Below, piece after piece: positions 14,093 through 29,000 of a stretch of DNA of 64,000 bases. Source of the stretch: Acanthochromis polyacanthus (lineage: Eukaryota; Chordata; Actinopteri; Pomacentridae); the NCBI RefSeq assembly GCF_021347895.1, contig NC_067123.1, positions 6,143,828 through 6,207,827 of the forward strand, read 5' to 3'. The translations under genes were made by a program, and so were the position numbers. Each line of letters opens with the position of its first letter. Position 1 is the first letter of the stretch. Below the pieces are notes generated by a model. It searched no databases. It was not told the origin of the DNA and saw only the letters and a program-made list of their open reading frames with translations.

Positions 14093-17000
14093 GATCAACA
14101 ATAACAAAAAAGTTGAGTTTAGACAATTATGAATAAAATTATGTTCAACCAACAAACTCTACTGAGTTGGTTGAATTATGAACGAATAAAGTTGATTATT
14201 CAGAAAAAATGAAGTTCTTCTAACTCAAATATAAAGAAGCTACACTATAAAAAAATATATATCTGGGATCAACAATAACAACTTCTGATGAAATTTTGTT
14301 GAACCAACAACAGTATTAGTTTTACCACAACAATCAGAGCTACTTTAAACTACTCATAAATACTCTTTATTCTAATTAGTGTTTCTATGTTATTTAAAGG
14401 TAAATTTCTAAGTGTTGCACAGATTTTTATTTTCATGTTTCTATTTTGTCAACATGATATTGTGGAATTATGTACATAGAGAATGCCACTTCTGTCACAT
14501 TTCACATGTCACTTTTACACTTCTTACATTTTTTTCTTGCTATTTCACCATGTTAAAGTAACACAGGAGATGGTTAGGGTGTGATATGGGGTGTACAAAT
14601 GATCCCCAAATGCATAAAAATGCATTCCATAATTTCCTGATATTAGGTAGGTTTTTATTCTTGCAGTAGCAGTTAAGAAATGATTTTATTTCACAACATA
14701 ATGTTCTTTTAATTTTACATTTCACACAATACTTAGATCTTGAAAATTAAACAAACAGTAACTTTGAGTTTTAAATAACACAATATTAAGCAGATGCAGT
14801 TCAACATTACGGCGTCATGACAACTCATAAAAATGTAGTTACATTTTTACAGTATATTCTGTAATTCCATCTTTCCCTGAACTTTACACCTTTATGATGC
14901 TGCTGAAAGAGAAGACATTCCTCTGCTGAGCTCAGCATCTATCCACCGCCAGGAAACAGACGATCTGCAGCGATAACATGCTAACAAGAAAAAGGATCAG
15001 ACATTTTAACACCACAGAGTTCTCTGCACAAAACTGCTGTTGAATTCAATTCTATCATGAGCAATAAAGTAGTTCTGCAGGATATTGGAATAACTGACAC
15101 TGCAGTATCTTTTTCTGACATACATATTGCAAATACCTCGCTTTTTGGAATGAATTTAATATTCTACGATGATTTGGGTGATTTTATAGGGGAGTGTATC
15201 TGTGTTGAAGCTGAAAACAACCTGTTTGGAACCTTATTTATATGGCGTAACTCTGGTAAAGGCATCTGAAAAAGGCTCTGGATCACATTCAGATGTGGCT
15301 TAGCACTTGTCATGCAGAGCTTTGTGCTGCTGATTTAAACGGCCAAACAAATTGGTTGAGTTGGCAGCGAGTGAGAGACAACACAGCACCTGTTTCTGCT
15401 CAACATCATCGTTTCTGCAGCCAAATATTTCTACACACTGATTTCGTTTCACACATGTGAAGCTGCATGTCAACAAACTGTGACTTTGAAATAAATCTTC
15501 TTAAAAACTCAGTTTATCCGAGACCTTTGTGCAAAACAAGTTGATGCGATGTGACTATTACGCAGAGGTAGAAATGATATATTGTGCCGTTTTAAATACT
15601 ATATCTGATTTTAAAGGGTTTTTTTGTGGTTAAATGGAGAAAACAACAAAGAGTAGTTTTCCAGCTGGCATCTGACAAAGACCTTCAACAGTTCAACAAC
15701 TAAACCGTCTCCATGACACCAGAAGACTCAATCCAACAAAACAGGCCATGAAAAGTGGTAGAAGTCTTTTAGAAGGTAAAACTATATAGGACTAAAATTT
15801 AAAAAAAAAAAAAAAAAAGTTCCTGAAAATAAAACCTTTGTAACTACAGGAACGATCAAACATACAGGTGAACAAAAGTTTACATCTGCTTGTAAAGACC
15901 ATGGATATTATGACAGTCTTTAGTTGACTCCCAGAAACCTTAATTTTCCATGATGTAATCTTTGAAACACACAAATCTTTGTCACAAAAAATATTCCTGC
16001 ATTTTGATTCTTTCATCAAAGTCAGGACTTTGTGGAGACCAGTCTAGAACCTTCATTCTAACCTGATGGAACCATTTCTTTACCACGTCTGATGTGTGTT
16101 TGGGTTCATTGTCTTGTTGAAACATCAAACTTTGTCCAAGATCAACCTTCTGCTGATGGTTTTAAGTTTTCCTGAAGAATGTGGAGGTGATCATCCTCCT
16201 TCAGTATTCCATTTACTTTGTGTGAAGCTCCAATACCACAGAGCATGATACTGACACCACCATGCTTGACGGTAGGTTTGGTGTTCTTGGGGTTAAAAGA
16301 AAGACCCGCCCAAGACAGTCCAAAATCGGTCTAAAACAAGGACCAAAATCAAACCTAAACCAGTCCAAAAATTTTCAGAATAAGTCAGAATACAGTCTGA
16401 AACCAGTTGTAAACCAGCACTGAAACCAGTTTTAGAAACTAGTCCTAAGAAAGTCAATAACCAGTACAATATCGAAACCAAAACCCAATCTAAACAAGTC
16501 CTATAAAGGTCCAACACAGTCTGAAACCAGTCCTCATCCAGGACCAGATCCAGAGTAAAATAAATCCTAAAGCAACTTTAAATCACATCCAAAACCAGGA
16601 GAACCAAGACTGAAACCAAACATAAACCAGTCCCAAGAAAGTCCAAAACCAGTCCAACATACAGTCTGAAGCCAGTCCAGAAGCACTTCTACAAAGCCCC
16701 AGAGCATGATACTGCCACCACCATGCTTGATGGTAGATTTGGTGTTCTTAGGGTTAAAGGCCTCATCTCCTGCCCTCTAGACATATTTCTGCTCAGTTTT
16801 TGTTCCATCTGACCTCAGAACTTTCCTCCAGAAGGTCTTTTCTTTGTCCATGTGATCATCAGCAGACTTGAGTGGAGCTTGAAGGTTCTGCTTCCAGAGG
16901 AAGAACTTCTTTCTTAACGGATCCTCTCAGCTCATGTTGATGTGAAACCCTGTGGACACTGACAGCTGTGTTCCAGCAGCTTCTCATTCATTCAGACCTG

Positions 17001-20000
17001 CTTTCTGATGATTCTTGGTTGACTCTTGACCATCCTGACCAATCGCCTCTCAGCCATAGGTGATAGTTTGAGTTTTCTTCCTGATGGAGGCAGAAACACA
17101 ACTGGACCATGAACTATATTCTGACAAAGTCATGAATCTGGATCTGAAGCTGCTTTGAAATGGCTCCAAGTGACTTACCGAGTTTTTCAAGTTGAGGATT
17201 TAATTTTTCAAATCTTTGTTGAGCTCCTCAGACTTTCCCACTGTCATGTTTGAATCTAATGAGTGGATCTAATGGTTCTATTTAAACTGGCTCAGAGGAG
17301 TTAGCAGCTGTAGTCAATCGCAGTCACTCACAAGAACTTAAAAGATTGTGAAACTAAATAAATTTGATTAACACAACTTTCTATATCACCAAATTGATGA
17401 TTAAAGTTTCTGTATGTTTATTTTTGACCCATATTTCCAGATGACCTTTAAAAAAATCTATGAAATAACCAAAATGCATGATTGTTTCAATGATTCCATT
17501 TGAGAAAATTCAGAGTGATATAAGTGAAAACTCAATGATAGACATGTTCTTCACAAATGGTTGTAAACTTCTGTTGACGACTTCATCTTCTGTTTCCGCC
17601 AGCTGACCTCTGCCTGCACTTTGTACTCATTACAATGCAAATGAAGAGCTTTTCATCTGTAAATCTGTTCCATTTAGCCTCCTTTTGCTCCGTTTATTCT
17701 CCGTAATGTTTCTCAGGTTCGCTCCAAATGAGGCCAACTTGCTTCGAGTCAAATTAAAAAATGCCATGCTGAGCCGTTATGTAATCACAACAACACTGTG
17801 AATGATGGACGGCCTGTTTGAGCTGCCCTCTACTACATGATTAGTCTCCCAGTAGTGGAATGAATCGGGCCGGGGTGGGGGTGAGGTGTCGGTTCGATCC
17901 TGCACAGAGCCCACTCTTGTATTCACAGTGGATGCGTGTCATTAGTCCTGAATGTGGATTCTGTGCCAGCTTTGTGCCCATTGTGCTGAAGATTTAATCT
18001 GGTCAGCCGAGTGCTTCACAGAGCCGAGAGCCAGCGGAGCTCTGAGCGAAGGACGGTCCACGTCCGGGTGTAATTACTGAGGAAAACCATGAGTGGAAAG
18101 TGGAAATAAATAGAAAAAAATTTTAAAAAATCCAAAAAAGAAAAAGACAATCTAGTAGCAAGGATACGAGGGGAAAAAAATATTTAAAATGGTGGGAAAC
18201 TGTAACGTGCAAAAACAAAACAAACAAAAGTAAAACGGAGAAAATAGCACCAAATATCAGTGAAATAAAGATTTTTAAAATTATTTTAATACAGAAAAAA
18301 ATACATTTTTGCAGATATTTTTAATAGACATTTACAGTTTGGGAATTTTTTGTTTTTCTAGCATTGAAAATATAAATAATCATGTCCTGTTTTTTAGTGA
18401 ATTTACTAGATATGATTTAGTTGAAAATTATTTGCACATTTTCAGTCATTAATATACATACTTTTCTTTCAAATAACAGCAAATATCTCTAAAAATAATG
18501 CATATTTGTGGATTTCATTACTGTAAAACTATGTGATTTTAGTCACACACTGACAGAAAATGTAACTTATAGAAAATACAGATTTTTAATAACACTGTTT
18601 TTACTTCATTTTGTTTTGTTTGTAAATAATGCCAAATATCTATGAAAAATGATCTTTTTCATTGATTTAAATACAATAAAATATAATGCATTTTCTTACA
18701 GTCAAATAGCCTAAAATAATAAATGAAAATTTCTAAAAAAAAATTGATTGTAATGTAAAATTTTAATTATTAATTTCTTTATCAATTTACAGATGATCCC
18801 TGTTTTGTTAAATTACAGATTATATCCAGTAATGTCACAGAAAAATATTCTACTGTACCTAAATCCACAAAAAATATTACATTCACTTTTTGTAATTTTT
18901 TTTTACTAATTATTTAGTAATTGTTACACCATGACTGCATTCCACTGCTTTTATATACTTGTCTCTTTTTTACTTTTCTTTTTTTTCAGTTTTTTTTATT
19001 TTTGCAGATTTAAATAGAGTGAAAAGAAACAAAATGTTCTGGTCAAGGGCTGCAAATGACCAAATTTATAAAAAAATTCTGATATTTGATGTGGATGTTA
19101 TTTACGGTTTTGGCCTGTAAATTAAAAGCTCTCTGATTTAATAGTAAATATTTTAAAAACATATAAATAAATAAGACAAAACAAACAAAAACATGTACAG
19201 TATTTCAGAAGCACACCAGCAGGAAAAGGAAAGGTGGGAAACTGGCTGATAAACAGAAAATAGAAGCAGTTTAAAAGTGAGAGAAAAGACCAGACTTTAA
19301 AGACCCCTTAGATGGAAATCATTTTATTCAGCGGTCCATGAGGTGATTTTTGTAAAGCCTAAAAAAATGAGTCAAGGGGAGGAACAGAAGACCAGCTTCC
19401 TCTCAAAGCACTACAGTTGAATGTGGTAAAAAAGTTCTGTGTGGTATTTTTTCTACCAGCAGCACAAACAAAAACCTGCTTACTCTAGCTTTAACTGTAT
19501 ATTCTATGAAAATACATCTCTGTGAGGTAACATAAGTGTAACACAACACGGCTCATTTTAGGTTCAAACAGCCAAATTAGAGCTCAAATTCAACTCATTT
19601 TAATGCAAAATTCTGCATTAATTAACACTAAAAAGCAGCAGATTAGATCAACAGTGACAACAGAGGATTTTACTGTAGATTTTTATTAAATTTCACTCAT
19701 TTTAAAGCTCCTAAACTGGCTTCATGAACCCAACAAAGTGGAGAAAGTGCTTCTGAAACGGCAGGAAACGAGTCCTTTGGTTCTTTACCTTCTGAGTCAC
19801 AGTTTCCGTGGCGGCTTTCAGAGGTCGTCTCTTCCTCTTCCTCACCGCCGGACCTGGAGGCTCCGATCCAACCAGAGGCTCCTTCAGTGAAACCTCCTCC
19901 GGCTGGACGCAAACCACCGCCTTCTCTTTGGGCTTTTTCTTCCTCTGAAATCAAACGTTCAGTTTAGTTATTTCACATTATTATTCAGCTGATTTAACTC

Positions 20001-23000
20001 AAGCAGCTGCATTTCATTTCTATGACACGGACTTCACAGTTCTGCCACTAAATAAACAGCCACTGAAACACAACTTTCACCATCAGAATCTGCTTTTATT
20101 TCCAAAATTAAACTAATTCTCATAGTTTTAGAGTTAACAGATGTTCTTTTTCCTGCTGAAGTGGAATAAAACCATAAAATGATAATAATTCATCCAAAAT
20201 CCACCTACAAACGTACTTTTACAATATTTAGAGGTCTAATTCTGCACAGTCTTCATCTGTTTCTTGTCTCAGAGGAAGAAACATTTCTGAAACATGCGAT
20301 ATTTTGAAAGACCCGATTGTACACGTTCATGAATTAAATATGACAGAACGTACAGCGGCGTTTTCATTGTCCAAAACAAAACAAGACTCTCTTTCATTCA
20401 CTTTTTGAAAATCGCATGCAGACAGAATGAAATCATTCACATTCTGGGCAGACAATAGAAACGTGAAGCGGCTCGGCTGGAACCTCATGGACGACGTCTC
20501 ACTGGCTGCTATTGAACAGAGGAACATCAGAATATGGAAATTTATCAGATTTTTCCCTCTAGTTCTGTAGATTCTTTCGGTATTTTTTGAAATTCACAAA
20601 ACTGTAAATGTACGTCGAATGTAAAATAATTCTAGAAACCTGTAATTTTGAATAACCTTAAAATTCCATTTACTCAAATTTCTTTTTACTTTTTCCACAA
20701 TTATTTCCCTTTTATTCTTTCATTTAATGAATCTTAAAATATTCGATACTCTTAAAATTCCAGTTTTTTACAGAAATGTCCTCTTTTTTTTAAAAAACAA
20801 AAAACTTAAAATATTAATAAATTCACTATCATTTCTTAAATATTTCAGTTTTATTCTTTATTTTTAGTTGATATCTAATGTAAAATAATATTTTAAAAAT
20901 TGTAATGTAAAATAACCAAAAAAATTAATTTTTTAATGAAACTTTCCCTCTTTTTTTAAAACAAAAGACTGTTAAAACACACTCACAAATTCATCATAAT
21001 TTCACAAATATTTCCCCTTTATTCTTTTATTTAATAGATATCTAAGGTAAAATATCTTTAAAAACCTGTAATATAAAATAATCAGAGAAATTACATTTTT
21101 AAAAAATATTTTTTCCTTTTTACATGAAAAAGCTTTTAAAATGAATTCACAAAGTTATCGTCATTTCACAAATATTTCTCTTTATTTCATAGATTGAACT
21201 ATTAAATTCAGGTTTAATACTGTAAATATATTTCTAAAAATAGATACAATTACTGACAGTACACAGAAAAAACATTAATTCTTTAATTTTACATAAATTT
21301 GCTTGTTATATGAAAAAATTTAAAATTACATTTTTTTAAAAATGAATGTTTTTATCAGAGTACTTATCTTAAAATATTTGTCATCTTTAAAATATATATA
21401 TATTTTTAAATAATTTATACATCTCTGAATGATCATTTTATGTATGCATTTTTCATACATTATATGCAACTCAATTTAATTATTTATATACATGTAAATA
21501 TTCTTCATGTAACACTAAAAATATCCCCAAAATAAAATAAAATACACATGAACTCATATAAAGTGAGACAAAAAATTATTTTGTTTTGAAAAATTAGGCA
21601 TTTCCACAAAAAAGATTAGTGTTTGATGTTTATAGTCATTACAGTCAAAATACAGTATTTAATGTTATATACATTATTGATTAAATCTACAGTGTCTGAA
21701 TATACATATCTAATGTTTTAGGACATTACAGGGAATTTTACTGATTTTTTTCAAAGCCAATATCCTTCATTAAGCGTTAAAAATCTGTTTTGGACAATAA
21801 CTAATTAGGAGGAATGTGTGTATTTTGAAGAGATGTTTATTTTTTATTATTTTACAGTATTTTTTTTGAGACTCCAGCTGCTGGGATATTACAGTTTAGC
21901 ATTTTATTGGGAGTTTTCTTGGGTTTTTTTGGGATTTGCTGCATTCATTACCTTAAACCTAGTCTGATCCCTGACACACCTGCCCTCTTCTTCTTCTTTT
22001 CCTTTCGGCTTTTCCCTTCAGGGGTCGCCACAGCGAATCAATTGCCTCCATCTAACCCTGTCTGCTGCATCCTCTTCTCTCACACCAACTACCTTCATGT
22101 CCTCTTTAACCACATCCATAAACCTCCTCTTTGGTCTTCCTCTAGGCCTCCTGCCTGGCAGTGGGAAACTCAGCATCCTTCTACCAATATATTCACTCTC
22201 TCTCCTCTGGACATGTCTGAACCATCTCAGTCTGGCCTCTCTGACTTTATCTCCAAAGCCTCTAACATGTGCTGTCCCTCTGATGTACTCATTCCTGATC
22301 CTATCCATCCTGGTCACTCCCAGACAGAACCTCAGCATCTTCAGTTCTGCTACCTCCAGCTCTGCCTCCTGTCTTTTCCTCAGGGACACTGTCTCCAGAC
22401 CAAACAACATGGCTGGTCTCACCACAGTTTTGTAAACCTTTCCTTTCATTTTAGCTGAAACTCTTCTATCACACATCACACCTGACACTTTTCTCCAGCC
22501 GTTCCAGCCTGCCTGTACACGCTTCTTCACCTCTTTCCCACACTCTCCATTGCTCTGGACTGTTGACCCTAAGTACTTAAAATCCTCCACCTTCTTGATC
22601 TCTTCTCCCTGTAACCTCACTCTTCCACTTGGGTCCCTCTCATTCACACACAGATACTCCGTCTTGCTGCGGTTAACCTTCATTCCTCTCCTTTCCAGGG
22701 CAAACCTCCACACCTCTAGCTTCTCCTCCACCTGTTCCCTGCTCTCACTACAGATCACAATGTCATCTGCAAACATCATAGTCCATGGAGACTCCTGTCA
22801 AACCTCGTCTGTCATCCTGTCCATCACCATAGCAAACAAGAAGGGGCTCAGAGCTGATCCCTGATGTATTCCCACCTCCACCTTGAACTCCTCTGTCACA
22901 CCTACAGCACACCTCACCACTGTCTTGCCCAACCTTTTAAAAAGGTCTAATTACAGGCTTCACATGTAGTGTCCTCAGTAGTAAAGTAGATTTACAACAC

Positions 23001-26000
23001 TTGATTATCGCTAACGGACCCTCACAGCCTGATCAGCTCTGCTCAGAGACCTCACATGTCTCTTTGTCCGTCCACTCGCTGCTGCAGGAGGAGAACGGAC
23101 CTTCGCCGGCCAGTCGGAGCCGCTCAGACAAAGAGCTTCACTCATGGAGATGTTTCTGAGAGTCTCTCCAACTTATCGGACACAATGGAAGCTCAGTGCT
23201 GCTCCGCTGGACAACAACACTCACAAAGACGCTGCCAGAACACAGAGAGGGAGGCCAGCAGTCGCACAACTCAGGACGGCATGAGGACACCTCAGCACAC
23301 TTCATAGAGACACTGCAGCTGTTCAGAGTTACGTTACACGACATGGATCATGTGATGTAAACAGAAAATCTATGCAGGGAGGCTGCATGTAATGAGCTAA
23401 ATACAGCATCCTACACAATCTATAATATGCTGGACATTTACTGCACGTACACTACTGTTCAAAGGTTTGGGGTCATCCAGACAACTTTATGTTCTCCATG
23501 AAAACTCACACTTTTATTCATGTGCTAACATAACTGCACAAGGGTTTTCTAATCATCAATGAGCCTTTCAACACCATCAGCTAACACAATGTAGCATTAG
23601 AACACAGGAAATGTTCCTCTGTACCCCTATGGAGATATTCATTAAAAATCAGCCGTTTACAGATAGAATAGTCATTTACCACATTAACAATGTCTACACT
23701 GGATTTATCATTCATTTAATGTTATCTTCATTGGAAAAAAATGATTTTCTTTCAAAAAATGAGGACATTTCTAAGTGACACTAAATTTTTTAATGGTAGC
23801 GTATAAATGAATTAAAGTTGCTCTAAATGATTTAAAGTTACTTCACATTAGTTAAAGTTGCTTCAAAATGAGTTAAAGTTGCTCTAGATTAGTTAAAGTT
23901 GCTTCAAAATGAGTTAAAGTTGCTCTATATTAAAGTTGCTTCAAAATGAGTTAAAGTTGCTCTATATTAGTTAAAGCTGTGGTTAAAGTAGTGGAATCCT
24001 GTAGACCTTAAGTGAGGCCAGTGAGGGCTGCAGATCTTTAGATGCTCTTCTGGGTTCTTTAGGAGAAATGTCGGTAACTTGTGAAGGCTCACCACTGTTC
24101 CATGTTTCTCTGTTTGTGGATAATGTGTCTCACGGTGGTTCTCTGGAGTCCCAGAACCTTAACTTCGGAACCCTCCAGACTGGTAAACATCAGTGGGTGT
24201 GCTGAATCTCTTTAGAACATGGTGCTTCTTTTTGAGGCCCTTCAGTGACTTTTCAATGCCAGACAGGTTCTACTTAGGGATGTTTAGGTTCCACTAGCCT
24301 GGCAGTAATCATATGTGAGTGGACGGTGAGATGAAACCCAACTGATGAAGGAATTTGGTCATTTGGAAGCTCAGGGGGCAATTATTTTCTACACAAAGGT
24401 GGGTTGGATAGTATTTATCCTTCAATAAGTTATCACAAACATTCATGTTGCTGCCAAAGATGGCCCAACCACTTACTGGGTTCAGGGGGGCAATTACTTT
24501 TCCACAGGGGTTATAGAGGTTGTCAATAAATCTTTAATAAATCATGATTGAAAAAATGCATTTTGTGTTTTCTTGGACTATGTTCGTCTTACATGAAAAT
24601 GTGTTTGATGATCTGAAACAATTGCATGCAAAAGCACAATATTTCTTTCAGGGGGGGCAGATACTTTTTCCTGTATTTAGATGTTAGTGTGTTCATAGCA
24701 TTCTGTTTACACTGGAACATACTGTAAATAAAGCTTTTTACTGCTGCTGTTGTACTTCTAATCGGATGCTAAATGACATTTTATTGTACAATGGAGCTGA
24801 ATCTAAGATATTCTAATAGATGCTGCACATTTTCTGCAGTTCACAGTTCAACTCACTAAAAGCAACATTTGAAAATGACTAAATCTTGGATTGAGACTGA
24901 TCTACTTGGTCCTCTGCTTCACTAAACTCCAGTTCTTCCTGTATTTATTTAAAGAAAACCCTGTTGCTCATGCTGGAAACAGTGAACACGCCACTTCCCC
25001 TTGTGTTAACTTTAGCACAAACAGGACAGGTTGAATCACCGCACAAGCTGGAAAGTTCCTAAACGACTGAAGCCACAGCAGCAGCAAAGCTCTTAGACGA
25101 CCAGCAGCTTTGATCCAGACTGAAACGGCTCACAGTTATCGGGTGGAGTGACTCAAAATTGGGTACAAACTGTCATGATTCCCAGAGGATGAATCCTGGA
25201 AGCTTGTCGAGTCACTAACTGTTCCTCCAACGCCACCATGGTGGTCATATTTGTGGTTTTGAGCAGTGAGTGAGCAAATCCCTGCAGGCTAAAGAGCCGT
25301 TTTTTTGGTCACTTACTCTTAAATATTAGCTTAGAAAAGCTAAACTGCCACAAAGAAGAGTGTAAAAAGCTTTTTATGTGACCCTCAGTTGGATAGAATG
25401 TGTAAAAGTTTTAACTGTTGGTAAAGTTCATGAGATAATTTCAGTTTAAACTACATAAGAACATTAGGTTTTCATGTCTAAGATGTCCTCGTTCTGCTCT
25501 GGATCTCGTGGAGGCATCACACTGTGACCATCCAGACTTCAGTTTCTTTGTTTTGGCTGCAGCTTCTGGCTCAGTCTAACTTTGTTTATCAGTTTGATGC
25601 CAGAATTCTTTAAAGTACATGTTGTTTCTGCAATCACTGGGAGTCTGTGCAGGAGGTTCAACAAAATGCATCAAACTAAAGCTAAATAACACACATTTTA
25701 TCATTAAAAAACAGGAGCATGTTTCAAGTGTCTTTTTAATCTGTGTGTTGCTACAAAATCTGTTTAAATCATGAGGAATATTTGAGTTCTTTTGTGTTTT
25801 ATAGTTCAGTATTTCACATTAATTAAAATGTTGAATGCATTCCTTAATTATCAGTACCAGCATTACTTAAACCTTTCTTTGCTCGTCTCATTTTAGCACA
25901 TTTATTTACATTTTCAGGAATGTTTTGGACTTATTAAATCTTGCATTCATTCTCATGTTCTGTAGTATTTTTCTGAGCAATATTCACCACTAGAACTTAG

Positions 26001-29000
26001 CGTAGCAGGTCAGAACTACTTGGTTTTATTTGGCTGCAGTAGCAGACAAACAACAACCAAAAAGAAACGGTTCTGCACAGAAGTTCTGCCAGAAAAAGGC
26101 CAGCTAGTTCCTGGATGTGATTCCAGTGGCCACAGTGTGGTTCTCTGACAGCTCTTACTGTTAGTTGTGTGACATGAACAGACTTTGGTTCTAGTTTTCA
26201 GTGAAACAACTCAACACTGCTGGACTGATTATTCAGAAATCGGTGTTAAAAACTCACATTGGTCTCAGGATGAAGTGTGATAACCCGAACCCTTTTCCTT
26301 ACGTTCATCTAGCACCACCATCAGGTCAGAATTTGTACTGCTCAGAACTCTTCATTCTACCACCAAATCCCCTCAACCTCAGCTGTACTCTCCACAGTAA
26401 ATCCAACATTTTAAATAAAGTTATAAAATTTAGCAAACAGCCTCTCAGAGCTGCTGGCAAAGGCAGACTGGCTAACAACTGGTTTATATATGTATATAAA
26501 AGTGTAATTTATGGGGTTTGAATGACAAAATCTGTTTGTACAGACCCTGTAGCTCCATGCAGTGTTAAAGGAACACTTCGATTCTAACTAATATTATGGA
26601 GTCTTAACCTGTACATTTTAGTAAAGTTGTATTTAGATATACTTGTCAGGTCTTGAGCAGAAAATTTAAATTAACTACACAAATTTGAATAGTAATTTAC
26701 ATTGTGGGGTGAAATCCAAACATTTAACACAACTGTCATTCCAGAACTGGAGGACATCACATCTCAAATAAAGCATTTATAAAATAGGTGCAGTTGTTGT
26801 GTAAATGTTCTTGTCCTGAGAACAAATCTTAAAAAAAAACAAAAAAAAAACTAGGAGACAAATGTTTGAAAATATTATTTAAAATAGGTTCTCCATAAAA
26901 TACAATTTTTTTCTTGCACCCTAACCTTTTTAGCTGGTACAAGAAGAAAACAGTGAATGACATGAAATGCTGGAATTAACATCATTGAACAGTTTTCCAA
27001 AAGAATGTGTAGAGCAAAGCTGTGTCCTCTCTCCTACATATTTTTCATATTTTCATCACATTGTCAGCCTTCATTGAATGTCTCACTCTACCTCATATCA
27101 TCAGGATCAGACTCATTGTTTTACTTTTTTCCATCAGTCAGTTTGTCCTCTTGGTCAGCAGTAACAGCTAGCTAAATATCTAGCTTCTACTGCTGAGAAA
27201 AAGCTAACATTAGCATGGATTAGCAACCCTACTACTGTGATGAGAGTAGGGTTAGCAAACAACAAATAAAACATGGAATAAAAATGGTTCCATTGATGTG
27301 TAAGCTGAGCTAATCAAGCCTTTGATAGTTTATGACCTATTATTGATGAATATGTAGTAGAAAATTGTAAAAGAGGTCAACCTTTCAAGAATTTTGAAGC
27401 CCAAATGTCATGAAATTCTGGAATGACTCTTAAGTTAGTCAGGCAAACTAACATTTACATAAAATTGTAGGGTCCTGAGCCTTAATATTTCAGTTAATTA
27501 GGCAAATTCAAATAGTAATGTATACTGTAGGGTAAAACAAACATTTAACACAACTTGTTTTTCTGTTTTACAGCACCTTGTCTCAGTGTCTGTTGTTTTA
27601 AACGTGCTGTATAATAGTAAATAACAGTGTCTTAATTTTCAAGCGTTAAACCTTTATCATACAGCCTTCTTCATAGTCAGTGAATCAGGCTGCTGAAAAC
27701 TGAACAAATCAGCATTTCCGAAGACCAATCTGACTCAAATCCACTGGTGTTACATTAATCTATTATCAACACAGCTTTAAAAGCTAAAGGAGCTGCTGTT
27801 GTCTTTAGGTTTAGTTGGTCAAATCAAATATTGTCACAGCGTCTTTACTACGACCAAAAATAAACTCTTACAGCAGGTTTATGACTTGGATAAACAACAT
27901 AAAGCACTAAAGCTGAAGCAGTGAGGTGTTGAGGCTTCACTTTTTCCAGACATTTTCCATATTCTCTGGGCATTACGGTGCATTTTTCATGGCAGACGGC
28001 GGTTTTTGAGCATCAGATTATTCATTTTGTGCATTGTGGTGAATATTTAGGCAGTAATTTGAGGTTTTTCTCCATGAATTCATGTTGGAAATATCTTCAT
28101 GTATGTAAAGAAATGACAAAATCCAGACACCAGTTCAAAATATAATGGATTTAGCTTTCTACAGCAGATGTAATGGTTGTATGAGCTCATAATATCCATA
28201 ATATACGCTTATAAAAGCAAAATGATCCTGCTTTTACTTGTTGGAAGTGTACAAAATATTGAAACGAAAGCTCCCCTCCATCTATAATTGTGATTATTTT
28301 GCATTTATTTGCAGTAAAACTGAGGAAATTATTCACTTGTGCATCAATAAACTTGTCCAACCTGCTGCATGAATGTGTTCAGAAAGTTCTCTGCATGATA
28401 GCACAAGCCAATGAGGCCCTCTGAAGTCTGAAACGGGCAAGGCAAGCCGACAGAAGAAGCACAAGATGTGAAAATCAGAGAGTGTTTGAAGAAAGACTCC
28501 TGGGACATTTTCTCACCTGAGTTGGAGCTTTGGATTTGGAGTCTTTGGCCATCACTGTGAGGAGAAAACACACTTTAAACGGGCAGAATGTGGAGAAAAA
28601 TGTGCACCAGTAGAATAACTGTAACGAGCAGTGATTCAGTGAAGCAACACAGAATGAATAAAGGCATTTTTTTAAAAGTTTTTAAAGCTGAAGCGACCGC
28701 AAGTTTCCTCCAGACGCTTGCAGCGACATGCAGGTTTCAGTGACTCTACTCGTTAACCAAAGACATCGCATCAGGTCAGATTTATGACGTATCATTAAGC
28801 AGACAGTCTGAAACATTAACGTGCTCAGCTCTGATGGAACAGCATGTCTGAGGCCCCACAGACATCTCCTAAAAATAAATGTTTTATTGTACTTCAGAGC
28901 ATCATATTTATGTCTAACTGTAAACATAATCATAAGGCAGGAACATTTATCACAGTAAAATGTTTAACTTCACTCAGTATCAATAACTGACTATTCTGGA

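Noticed and set aside
15057..15269. 70-aa plus-strand ORF
   Set aside because: Single short frame in AT-rich intron, no splice sites or homologue recognised.
17888..17912. tRNA B-box-like GGTTCGATCC, possible tRNA or SINE
   Set aside because: No convincing A box or cloverleaf could be drawn upstream and no SINE tail follows.
22018..22458. 183-aa and 112-aa plus-strand ORFs
   Set aside because: Antisense shadows of the LINE reverse-transcriptase frame.
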